This document shows, in pieces, positions 1 through 5,586 of a stretch of 6,329 bases of DNA. The stretch lies in contig CANJIC010000116.1 of assembly GCA_947474205.1 (NCBI GenBank), positions 1 through 6,329 on the forward strand, given 5' to 3'. The DNA comes from Planctomycetaceae bacterium. Its GTDB lineage: Bacteria; Planctomycetota; Phycisphaerae; Phycisphaerales; SM1A02. The notes beneath the pieces were generated by a model. That model searched no databases. It saw nothing but the letters and a program-made list of their open reading frames with translations, and had not been told where the DNA came from. Position 1 is the stretch's first letter. Every line of letters begins with the position of its first letter. The position numbers and the translations under genes were made by a program.

Positions 1-66
1 AATAGTGAGTGAATTGCACAGAGCACACGCGCTAGACATGTCAGTCAATCAATCGCCCATACATTT

Positions 67-1671
67 TCAGTACGTTGGGTTGTAAATCTTGCCGCGCACA
101 AACGCGTCAATGTCATTAGGTCGCGCAACGCCGGCAAGACCCTGATCAAAAATTAAAGTCGCCACATCCACCGCTTCCTTGATCAGTGTTGGATGAATTT
201 CCGCCACAGGTGGATAGATCAAACCAACTTGCAAATCTTCCTCGGTGACTTGCGCCGCCAAACTTTCCGCGGCGCGCAGGAACATATCGTCGGTCACGCG
301 CTTGGCTTCCGTGGCGTACACGGCCAAACCAACCGCTGGATAAATGTAAACATTGTTTCCCTGCCCTGGCACAAAAAGTTTCCCTTGATAGTGCAGCGGC
401 GGAAATGGACTGCCCGCGGCAAAAATGGCGCGGCCTTGCGAATGCTCAATGGCGTCCTTGGCCGTGCACTCGCTCTTGCTTGTGGGATTGGAATACGGAA
501 ACAAAATCGGCCGCGGATTCAATGTAGCCATAGCGTTAATGACGGCCGGCGTGAATGCGCCGGCAATTGTGCTGACGCCAATCAACGCCGTGGGCTTGAT
601 CATTTCAACCACGTGCAACAAATCTTTTGTTGGCGTGTTGGCATGCGCGTAGCGACGTTGTTGATCACTTAAACCAACGGATTCCGCGGTCACAAGGCCC
701 TTTGAGTTCATCAAGAAACATCGCTTCAGCGCCTCCGCCTCTGGCAAACCTTCGCGTGTCATTTGCAACACGCATAAATCCGCAATGCCAATGGCCGCGC
801 TACCAGCGCCATAAAATAGCACGCGTTGATCGCGCACTTTGTTTTTCATAATGCGACAGGCGCCGAACAATCCAGCCACCGCCACGGCAGCCGTGCCTTG
901 AATGTCATCGTTGAAACAACACACGCGGTTGCGATGTCGCTCCAGCAATGGAATGGCGGTCTTGTTGGTGAAGTCCTCAAATTGAATGCAGCAATGCGGA
1001 AATACTTCCTGTACCGCGTCCACAAATTCATCCACGAATGCCGTGTATTCATCGCCCGTAATTCTTCGCTGGCGCATGCCTGGATAGAGCGGATCTTCCA
1101 GAAACGCTTCGTTGTTGGTTCCAACATCCAGCGTCACTGGCAGCGTGACATTGGGCGGCACGCCACCCAGGCCGGCGTACAGCGCCAACTTTCCAATGGG
1201 TATTCCCATTCCGCACACTCCCTGATCGCCCAAACCAAGAATGCGCTCGCCGTCGGTTACAACAATAAAGCGCACATCTTTTTCGGGCCAGTTGCGCAGC
1301 ACGTCTTTTATTTTTCCGCGGCGCTTCAAACTGACATATAAGCCACGCGGCCTTCGCATGATGTGCCCAAATTGCTGACACGCTTCGCCCACTGTTGGCG
1401 TGTACACAATCGGCATCAACATTTCTGGTTCTGCGCGCAGCAACATATAGAACAAGCGCTCATTGCGGTCGGCCAACTCGCTTAAATACACATATTTTTC
1501 CAACTGAGAGGTGCAATGACTCAGTTGTGTGTTCACTCTATGAATGTGGGTTTGACTGGTCTCAATTCCATCGGGAAGCAACCCGATCAAGCCTAATTTT
1601 TCCCGCTCAGCCTCCGTGAATGCCGTGGCTTTGTTCAGTCGTGGATCCAGTAAAAGTGTGCGTCCTTGCAT
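67..1671 (-). CDS. Malic enzyme (oxidative decarboxylating malate dehydrogenase)
   Basis: Converts L-malate to pyruvate and CO2 while reducing NAD(P)+, in the cytoplasm, linking the TCA cycle to pyruvate. The protein aligns over its whole length with the large (about 540-580 residue) malic enzymes such as human ME2 and E. coli MaeA. Numbering from the ATG at 1671 (534 aa): VYTPTVG with catalytic Tyr90, GIPIGK with catalytic Lys161, FED with metal ligands Glu232 and Asp233, FNDDIQGT with metal ligand Asp256, nucleotide-binding GAGSAAIG from 288, and late family motifs SNPTSKSECTA and PGQGNNVYIYP. The coenzyme-selecting stretch reads MNSKGL (321-326), closer to NADP enzymes (VDSKGL) than to NAD enzymes, so I leave the cofactor open. 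A TTG at 1701 would add ten residues, but it has no ribosome binding site. The ATG has AGGGG 14 bases upstream, rather far, and begins near where family homology starts. The family call is secure; the start is not. Confidence 0.95.
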   Translation of the reverse strand: MQGRTLLLDPRLNKATAFTEAEREKLGLIGLLPDGIETSQTHIHRVNTQLSHCTSQLEKYVYLSELADRNERLFYMLLRAEPEMLMPIVYTPTVGEACQQFGHIMRRPRGLYVSLKRRGKIKDVLRNWPEKDVRFIVVTDGERILGLGDQGVCGMGIPIGKLALYAGLGGVPPNVTLPVTLDVGTNNEAFLEDPLYPGMRQRRITGDEYTAFVDEFVDAVQEVFPHCCIQFEDFTNKTAIPLLERHRNRVCCFNDDIQGTAAVAVAGLFGACRIMKNKVRDQRVLFYGAGSAAIGIADLCVLQMTREGLPEAEALKRCFLMNSKGLVTAESVGLSDQQRRYAHANTPTKDLLHVVEMIKPTALIGVSTIAGAFTPAVINAMATLNPRPILFPYSNPTSKSECTAKDAIEHSQGRAIFAAGSPFPPLHYQGKLFVPGQGNNVYIYPAVGLAVYATEAKRVTDDMFLRAAESLAAQVTEEDLQVGLIYPPVAEIHPTLIKEAVDVATLIFDQGLAGVARPNDIDAFVRGKIYNPTY

Positions 1672-1731
1672 GACGGCAAGTCTATCCCCTGAATTGGACA
1701 AGCGACAGCATTTTTGAACGCGTACAAACTA

Positions 1732-1768
1732 TTGAAAAACAATTTTCAACCTGAATGCCGCGCATTCA
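1732..1768. promoter_or_regulatory. Two adjacent short palindromes upstream of the malic enzyme gene
   Basis: Two perfect inverted repeats lie in the 117-base gap between the lipoprotein stop and the malic enzyme. TGAATGC-CGC-GCATTCA spans 1752-1768 and TTGAAAA-ACAA-TTTTCAA spans 1732-1749. Read on the minus strand they sit about 60-100 bases upstream of the ATG. They could be operators, a weak terminator for the lipoprotein transcript (the T-rich stretch does not directly follow the GC-containing stem), or chance. A TTGAAA on the minus strand inside the second repeat could serve as a -35 element, but no good -10 follows at the right spacing. Confidence 0.3.
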
Positions 1769-1818
1769 AACGAAACACACATCAATGAACCGTGAAAAAA
1801 TTGCGAAGTCCAAATGAA

Positions 1819-2232
1819 TTATTGCGCTGGCGATGCAGGCGCTGACGAGCCCGGCCCCGCCGCTTTCACGCGCGTCCACGAATGATCCATTTGCTTCTCG
1901 CGCAATGGGCAAGTGTCTTTCACCTTGCGCGCGATCAACAGCGCACCATTGATCTTGATTTCATAGACGCCAGTTTCATCCACGCACAATTTGGTCTCTG
2001 GCCGATTGCGAAAGGTGAGAATTTTTCCATCAAAGGTGTAGTCACCCACAATGGCGCGCGTCTTTGGACCCGTGAATGACAAGGTGAATAAACCCGTGTC
2101 CTCGCAGGTCAATGTGGTTGCATCAAAATCACTTTTCCAAGCGCCAATTAAGTTGGGGCTTGAAACCTTTTCAGGCTCCGCGGCGCAACTGGCCAACAAA
2201 AGCATCGCCACGATTTGAAGAAAACGTTTCAC
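1819..2232 (-). CDS. Small secreted lipoprotein with a lipocalin-like beta-rich domain
   Basis: A 137-residue protein of unknown function, probably anchored to a membrane by a lipid on Cys16. The GTG start at 2232 gives a compact lipoprotein signal: Lys-Arg, a hydrophobic stretch, and the lipobox LASC ending at residue 16. The frame stays open upstream to 2331, but that extension would bury the signal, so GTG is preferred even though no clear ribosome binding site precedes it. The mature part alternates short beta-like segments: LIGAWKSDF (28-36), a G-DYTFDGKILTF segment (63-74), then GVYEI, LLIARKV, DTC, R and SWTRV between 88 and 122. The order Gly-x-Tyr, Leu, Asp-x-Cys, Arg, Trp-Thr-Arg resembles small lipocalin-like secreted domains I recall from several phyla; this is recollection, not a search. 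Three further cysteines (43, 83, 108) could form a disulfide. The tail is Ala/Pro/Ser-rich. Confidence 0.72.
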   Translation of the reverse strand: MKRFLQIVAMLLLASCAAEPEKVSSPNLIGAWKSDFDATTLTCEDTGLFTLSFTGPKTRAIVGDYTFDGKILTFRNRPETKLCVDETGVYEIKINGALLIARKVKDTCPLREKQMDHSWTRVKAAGPGSSAPASPAQ

Positions 2233-2472
2233 GCTAGAACTGTATAACAAGTTCGACCGCGAAGAGGCTTGGTTCTGAATCAAGCCATTGCGTCTTTTAT
2301 TTTCATGGATTTGCATCCAAAGAAAGAGCACATCCCAAAATATCTTGCCACGGCCAGCGCTGAGTCAAAAAACGAGATTTTCCTAGCCCCTCTTTCAATA
2401 AACACTTATGACCAATCACACAAGTTTTTTGCATGATTTTCACGTGCTAGTTCACAATTTATATTTGTGTGC
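2233..2472. other. AT-rich intergenic stretch with no protein gene
   Basis: No convincing reading frame covers this stretch on either strand. It should hold the promoter of the lipoprotein gene (minus strand); TTATAC at about 2245-2250 is a possible -10 element, but no good -35 partner is visible. Toward the right end CACAA-TTTATAT-TTGTG (2453-2469) forms an imperfectly spaced dyad just upstream of the plus-strand promoter at 2473, centred about 46 bases before the predicted transcript start, a plausible position for an activator site. Confidence 0.35.
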
Positions 2473-2500
2473 TTGCATTTTGTTTTTTGTATTGGATAGT
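2473..2500 (+). promoter_or_regulatory. Sigma-70-like promoter for the candidate small RNA
   Basis: TTGCAT (2473-2478) as -35 and GATAGT (2495-2500) as -10 are separated by 16 bases of T-rich sequence; each matches four of six consensus positions. Six bases further on, position 2507 is both the expected transcription start and the first base of a perfect hairpin. This agreement is the main reason for believing the promoter. There is no protein gene on this strand for it to serve before 4674. Confidence 0.5.
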
Positions 2501-2506
2501 AAAAGT

Positions 2507-2613
2507 GTTGAGTGAGTCACTCAACCCTGGCTTGGCGATGCAAAGTATTTCAACGCATCCAACCGAGCCTGAAGGATCCAGCTCGAGGTGAGCTGGATCC
2601 TTTCATTTTTATT
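2507..2613 (+). ncRNA. Candidate structured small RNA, about 105 nt, no family recognised
   Basis: Three stem-loops follow one another directly. (1) GTTGAGTGAGTCACTCAAC at 2507-2525 gives a 7-bp stem with a 5-base loop. (2) 2529-2535 pairs with 2563-2569 (7 bp, one G-U), then an internal loop (2536 against 2560-2562), then GATGC 2537-2541 with GCATC 2555-2559, closing a 13-base A/U-rich loop at 2542-2554. (3) A 13-bp terminator stem at 2572-2602 is followed by TCATTTTTATT. A plausible promoter ends six bases before the first stem. The element cannot be a riboswitch leader for a nearby gene, since the next two genes to the right are on the opposite strand. It contains a possible 17-codon frame (2538-2591) without a ribosome binding site. 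Function and family are unknown. The pairing is read directly from the sequence; transcription is inferred. Confidence 0.5.
2572..2613 (+). terminator. Strong hairpin terminator, plus strand
   Basis: AAGGATCCAGCTC (2572-2584) is perfectly complementary to GAGCTGGATCCTT (2590-2602) around a 5-base loop, GAGGT. The plus strand continues TCATTTTTATT. On the minus strand the hairpin also lies directly after the stop codon at 2609, but no T-run follows there, so plus orientation fits best. It may still protect the 3' end of the minus-strand messenger. Confidence 0.65.
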
Positions 2614-3352
2614 CTGCCTCTTTCATTTCGCCACCTTCTGGTTTGGGCAAGAAGCGATCTCGATCAACTTTCTTGCCGCTTTCAGTTGCATTTCCCTCAT
2701 CGTGCGTCCGCGCCGCGCCACCAAGCAAATCAATGAATTCACTCACGCCTTCGGTTGGTGGCAAATCACGTACGGGCTCTGTCAAGATTTCGTGAAACAG
2801 CCTGGAATACAATTCACGATCACTCAAACCGTCCGTATGCAAAAGGAACACGCCCAAGTCCCCAAGCGACTCCACCACCTCCCACAATTTCTCATGCAAC
2901 TCGCGCTCATCAAGATCATCAGGCGCGGGCACCGCCAACCCCAGATCCGTAAGTTGCTTCAAGTTGCTGGTCATGGGCGCCATTTCCAGGTCGTACACCA
3001 GCATCCAGTAAAAGCGATCCACGCAATCGCCGCGCTCCGTTGCGTCGACCACCAATTGATCAATCGCCTTCTCGCGCTGCTTTGAAACATCCGCCCGCAA
3101 ACCACGCTTGCGCGGCCGCGTTGGCGGCGCCGCTTCGCCAGCATCTTGCGCGCCATCTTCGCCAGCATTCATTTGATGCGCCAATGCGGCTGGTTGGTTC
3201 ACTTGGTCATGCGCCTGAACCTCACCAACCTTGCCAAATTTGCCGCGCCCCCCCGCGCTTTCTGCGCGCGCGCGCTTCTGCTGCTCTTTGCCATTTGCGC
3301 CCTCTTGCATTGCTGCCTCCGTGCCCCCGTGTAAAGATTTAATCGCGACCAT
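2609..3352 (-). CDS. Uncharacterised protein, disordered N-terminal half, helical core
   Basis: I do not recognise a named family. The ATG at 3352 is chosen because AAAGGAGG stands 7 bases before it; the frame is open to 3511 but that extension looks non-coding. The 247-residue product has no signal peptide or membrane segment and is probably cytoplasmic. Residues 1-90 are rich in Ala, Gly, Gln, Glu and Lys and look disordered, ending in a basic patch (RPRKRG, 79-84). Residues 90-212 form a predicted helical core: KAIDQLVVDATERGD, then DRFYWMLVYDLEM (112-124), then LHEKLWEVVESLGDLGVFLLHTD (152-174), GLSDRELYSRLFHEIL (175-190) and EFIDLLGG (205-212). The pattern LW..(V/I)..L...VFL.HTD.LSDRELY seems familiar from uncharacterised planctomycete proteins, from memory only. 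The tail is charged. No catalytic motif is visible; a scaffold or binding role is possible but unsupported. Confidence 0.8.
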   Translation of the reverse strand: MVAIKSLHGGTEAAMQEGANGKEQQKRARAESAGGRGKFGKVGEVQAHDQVNQPAALAHQMNAGEDGAQDAGEAAPPTRPRKRGLRADVSKQREKAIDQLVVDATERGDCVDRFYWMLVYDLEMAPMTSNLKQLTDLGLAVPAPDDLDERELHEKLWEVVESLGDLGVFLLHTDGLSDRELYSRLFHEILTEPVRDLPPTEGVSEFIDLLGGAARTHDEGNATESGKKVDRDRFLPKPEGGEMKEAE

Positions 3353-3604
3353 TGTTTGGCCTCCTTTCAAAGAAGACGCACCATAAATGGATTCACAACG
3401 ATAAAAACTTTTACTCCCTTTTTTCCGCAACTTATTTTTGCGAGCGCCACCACAATCTTGATTTTCAAGACGAATTTCAAAATACACGCTGCAACCGAAT
3501 GCAAACTGCAACCGCGTTCATTTCAGAATGGATGCATTTGCACAAGCCACCCCCGCCTTAATTTCAAGATGCCAGTTCTATAGACCCCCGAAACCTGGCG
3601 CTAT
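3353..3604. other. Intergenic region upstream of the uncharacterised gene
   Basis: No gene is seen in these 252 bases. They contain a 9-base direct repeat CTGCAACCG at 3489-3497 and 3506-3514 (17-base period), a small inverted repeat TCTTGA-TTT-TCAAGA (3456-3470), and an imperfect hairpin after the deacetylase stop (GCCAGTT 3571-3577 against AACCTGGC 3592-3599) that lacks a T-run. The promoter of the gene starting at 3352 should lie here, but I cannot pick a convincing -35/-10 pair. Confidence 0.4.
3360..3367 (-). promoter_or_regulatory. Near-perfect Shine-Dalgarno site
   Basis: The minus strand reads AAAGGAGG, 7 bases before the ATG at 3352. It is the best ribosome binding site in the window. 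It fixes the start of the uncharacterised gene well inside the longer open frame and suggests efficient translation. Confidence 0.85.
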
Positions 3605-4432
3605 TTATTTTTGCGCGTGCTCCGCCATGCGCGCCGCGAACACATCAATGCCATCGTCATAACTCATCTTGAATCGGCGCACTTGAAAGTTGCCCCACTG
3701 CTCGCGCGGCTCAACTGCGACAATCTCATCGTCTGCGGCAATACCCAACTTGTATCCCGCATCGCGCGTGGCTTGAATCACCCGCGCATCATGATGGCCA
3801 AATGGATACGCCAGCACTTGAACCGCATGCCCCACATGCGCCTGCATTGTGTCGCGGCTATTGATCATTTCAAATTGCAAACGTGAAGGCGCCAACGTGT
3901 CCAGCGACGCGTGCGAAACCGTGTGCGACTGCACTTCTTGTCCCGCCTCCTCCAGTTGCCGCACTTGATTCCACGACACATATCCAGAGCCATTATCCTG
4001 CTCTGCCACCGCGCCGGTGTACACAAAGAACACACCACGCATTCCATGAGGCGCAAGAAATTTCTTGGCAATGTCAACATCCTCGGCCCATCCGTCGTCA
4101 AAAGTAAGAATGACGCTGTGCGCCGGCAGCCGCATGTTGCTGGACTGATACGCCAGCAATTCTTGAAATGTAATCGTGTGAAATTGATGCGCCGCAAGCC
4201 AGTCCAACTGCCGCGCAAATTCTTGCGGCTTTACAACATAGGGCGCCCATGCGGAATTGGACGCGCCCCAATCGCCAACATGGTGGTACATCAAGATTGG
4301 CACAGAAATGTCTGGGTGATTTGCCCTTGGCGCGGGGTTTGTGGCAACCAGTAATAGAGACAGCACGCCTGCAAACAACGCCGCCGCGGCATAGAACGCA
4401 AACCATGGCTGTACTTGTGCCTTTCTTGTCAT
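3605..4432 (-). CDS. Membrane-anchored polysaccharide deacetylase (NodB/CE4 family)
   Basis: A metal-dependent deacetylase that removes acetyl groups from N-acetylated or O-acetylated sugars in a polysaccharide; the substrate (exopolysaccharide, peptidoglycan or xylan-like) cannot be told from sequence. The 275-residue product has an N-terminal hydrophobic segment (about 10-30) acting as signal or signal-anchor, so the enzyme faces the outside of the inner membrane. The catalytic domain opens with PILMYHHVGDW (45-55). It carries CE4 motif 1 TFDDG (110-114; Asp112 probable base, Asp113 metal ligand), motif 2 HTVSH (170-174; His170 and His174 metal ligands) and motif 3 AYPFG (208-212). All metal-site residues are present, so it should be active. 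Length and layout fit single-domain CE4 proteins with the ILMYHHV opening, as in the N-terminal half of PgaB. The ATG at 4432 has no clear ribosome binding site. It is divergent from the sorted exoprotein gene at 4674. Confidence 0.92.
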   Translation of the reverse strand: MTRKAQVQPWFAFYAAAALFAGVLSLLLVATNPAPRANHPDISVPILMYHHVGDWGASNSAWAPYVVKPQEFARQLDWLAAHQFHTITFQELLAYQSSNMRLPAHSVILTFDDGWAEDVDIAKKFLAPHGMRGVFFVYTGAVAEQDNGSGYVSWNQVRQLEEAGQEVQSHTVSHASLDTLAPSRLQFEMINSRDTMQAHVGHAVQVLAYPFGHHDARVIQATRDAGYKLGIAADDEIVAVEPREQWGNFQVRRFKMSYDDGIDVFAARMAEHAQK

Positions 4433-4673
4433 TGGTCAAGTATGTGCTTATGTCTTGGAATTGTGGTTGCGCGAATCAAAGTCTTATAACAAATTTTCTG
4501 GTTCATACTCGGCGCTGTAGCCAAAAAGAAAAAAATTTAAAATCAACTATTTTCAACAATTTATTTGCCTCACCAAATTCTTGAGGCAAGTTATAGGTGA
4601 AGCGCGCCCTTTAACCGCGTTTCAAATTCATTTCCCTTTCCCTTTCCCTTTCACAAACATCAAGGATTACACA
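4433..4673. promoter_or_regulatory. Divergent promoter region with inverted repeat
   Basis: This 241-base AT-rich gap must drive both the deacetylase (minus) and the sorted exoprotein (plus). It holds an A-rich tract around 4522-4541 and a perfect 8-bp inverted repeat TTGCCTCA / TGAGGCAA (4565-4572 and 4582-4589, 9-base spacer). TTATAG follows at 4591-4596 and is a possible -10 for the plus gene, though no well-spaced -35 accompanies it. TATAAG on the minus strand around 4481-4486 is a possible -10 for the deacetylase. The inverted repeat could be an operator or a hairpin in the leader. Confidence 0.4.
4631..4652 (+). repeat. TTTCCC tandem repeat in the leader of the exported-protein gene
   Basis: Three exact TTTCCC units (4631-4648) plus a partial TTTC lie 22-43 bases before the ATG at 4674. 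The tract is pure pyrimidine on the sense strand and ends 9 bases before the ribosome binding site AAGGA (4662-4666). Such tracts can change copy number by slippage and would then alter spacing within the leader. Confidence 0.75.
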
Positions 4674-5405
4674 ATGATCAAAGCAAGTCTATTTGCAGCT
4701 GGTTTATGCAGCGTGCTAGCGTCAACGGTTTCTGCTGGCATGATTGCTCAGTGGGACTTCCAAACAACCACAAATGGCGGAACAGCGATTTTAGCAGCGC
4801 CAGCGACTCAAAAATTGTTTGTGGCCAACTTTGGATCTGGATCTTTGTATCTGGATGGAAGCAATGGTTCAAGCAATTTCTTTGAGCCAGCAACTGGAAC
4901 AACCAGCACAGAAATCAACGGCTTTGGCGGAACAGCCTTAAACGCAACAGGCAGCATGTCAACAGTGACTACCGGTATCGCGGCTCTCGCTGTTGTTGGA
5001 GGCGCAGCGAGTGTGCCAGCAGGAACTTTCGGAGCCAACGGCAAAGCCATGGTGTTTAAATTCAGTATGTCTGGCTTGTCAAATTTGGCTGTTTCCTACG
5101 CTGTGCAACGAACTGCTTCAGGTTTCACAGTTCAACAATGGGATTACAGCACTGATGGAACCAATTGGTTTAATGCTGCAACCGTAGGCGCATTCCCAGC
5201 CTCATTTGCAGTTTCAAGCTTTTCGCTTGCAAGTGGCTTAAATAATGCGGCAACCGCCTACATGCGCGTCACCTTTACGGGTGCTACATCCGCAACGGGT
5301 AATAACCGCATGGACAACTTCCAATTCAATGCTGATGCAATTCCTGCACCTGGTGCAGCGGCTTTGATCGGCTTGGCTGGCTTGGTTGCCCGTCGTCGAC
5401 GCTAA
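4674..5405 (+). CDS. Exported protein with PEP-CTERM-like sorting tail
   Basis: A 243-residue secreted or surface protein, function unknown. The ATG at 4674 is chosen because AAGGA stands 7 bases upstream and a signal peptide follows at once: MIK, a hydrophobic core, and a likely cleavage after VSA (residue 21). The frame is open to a TTG at 4581, but that extension includes the repeat tract and would displace the signal. The mature part is rich in Gly, Ala, Ser, Thr and Asn with no Cys, and looks like an all-beta sandwich: AQWDF near its start, VSYAVQRTASGF (140-151), WDYSTDGTNW (156-165), then RMDNFQF (212-218). This arrangement is common in planctomycete and verrucomicrobial exoproteins with sorting tails. 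The C-terminus has PAPG (224-227), a short hydrophobic helix and RRRR (240-243), the layout recognised by exosortase-type enzymes; none is encoded here. Divergent from the deacetylase, it may act in the extracellular matrix, which is inference. Confidence 0.88.
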   Translation: MIKASLFAAGLCSVLASTVSAGMIAQWDFQTTTNGGTAILAAPATQKLFVANFGSGSLYLDGSNGSSNFFEPATGTTSTEINGFGGTALNATGSMSTVTTGIAALAVVGGAASVPAGTFGANGKAMVFKFSMSGLSNLAVSYAVQRTASGFTVQQWDYSTDGTNWFNAATVGAFPASFAVSSFSLASGLNNAATAYMRVTFTGATSATGNNRMDNFQFNADAIPAPGAAALIGLAGLVARRRR

Positions 5406-5448
5406 AAATAATAGTTTGGCAATATTCGCTTACTGATATGACCTAATG

Positions 5449-5484
5449 ACAACGCCGCCTTCAACGGGCGGCGTTGTTGTTTTT
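5449..5484 (+). terminator. Intrinsic terminator of the exported-protein gene
   Basis: ACAACGCCGCC (5449-5459) pairs perfectly with GGCGGCGTTGT (5467-5477) around a 7-base loop, followed by TGTTTTT. It begins 43 bases after the stop codon at 5405, so the exported-protein gene is probably transcribed alone and the small gene at 5587 has its own promoter. Confidence 0.9.
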
Positions 5485-5586
5485 GCCGCGCATGGCTGGA
5501 GACAATTTCATTTTGATGTGCCATGTTTGTGAAATGTCGCATGCAACGTTCTGAATGAACGCGGCTCTTCGGATACCTTCTTACGC

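Noticed and set aside
193..1341. Plus-strand open frames opposite the malic enzyme (193-672, 425-652, 627-851, 826-1341)
   Set aside because: They lie wholly antisense to a gene whose protein matches a known family end to end, and their products are rich in His, Arg, Gln and Cys with no recognisable domain.
2538..2591. A 17-codon frame inside the candidate RNA
   Set aside because: No ribosome binding site, and its start is buried in a stem; more likely chance, although a dual-function RNA cannot be excluded.
2507..2613. Riboswitch or attenuator interpretation of the structured region
   Set aside because: A cis-acting leader needs a downstream gene on the same strand, but the next two genes to the right are on the opposite strand.
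2588..3342. Plus-strand frames opposite the uncharacterised gene (2588-3085, 3040-3342 and others)
   Set aside because: The minus frame has a strong ribosome binding site and a protein-like core; the opposite frames have neither.
3571..3599. Imperfect hairpin after the deacetylase stop as a terminator
   Set aside because: The stem has a bulge and a 14-base loop and no T-run follows on the minus strand.
3865..4439. Alternative frames overlapping the deacetylase on both strands
   Set aside because: The deacetylase frame contains all CE4 motifs in order; the others show no domain and have unusual Cys/Arg/Trp-rich composition.
4808..5050. Minus-strand frame inside the exported-protein gene
   Set aside because: Antisense to a gene with ribosome binding site, signal peptide, sorting tail and terminator.
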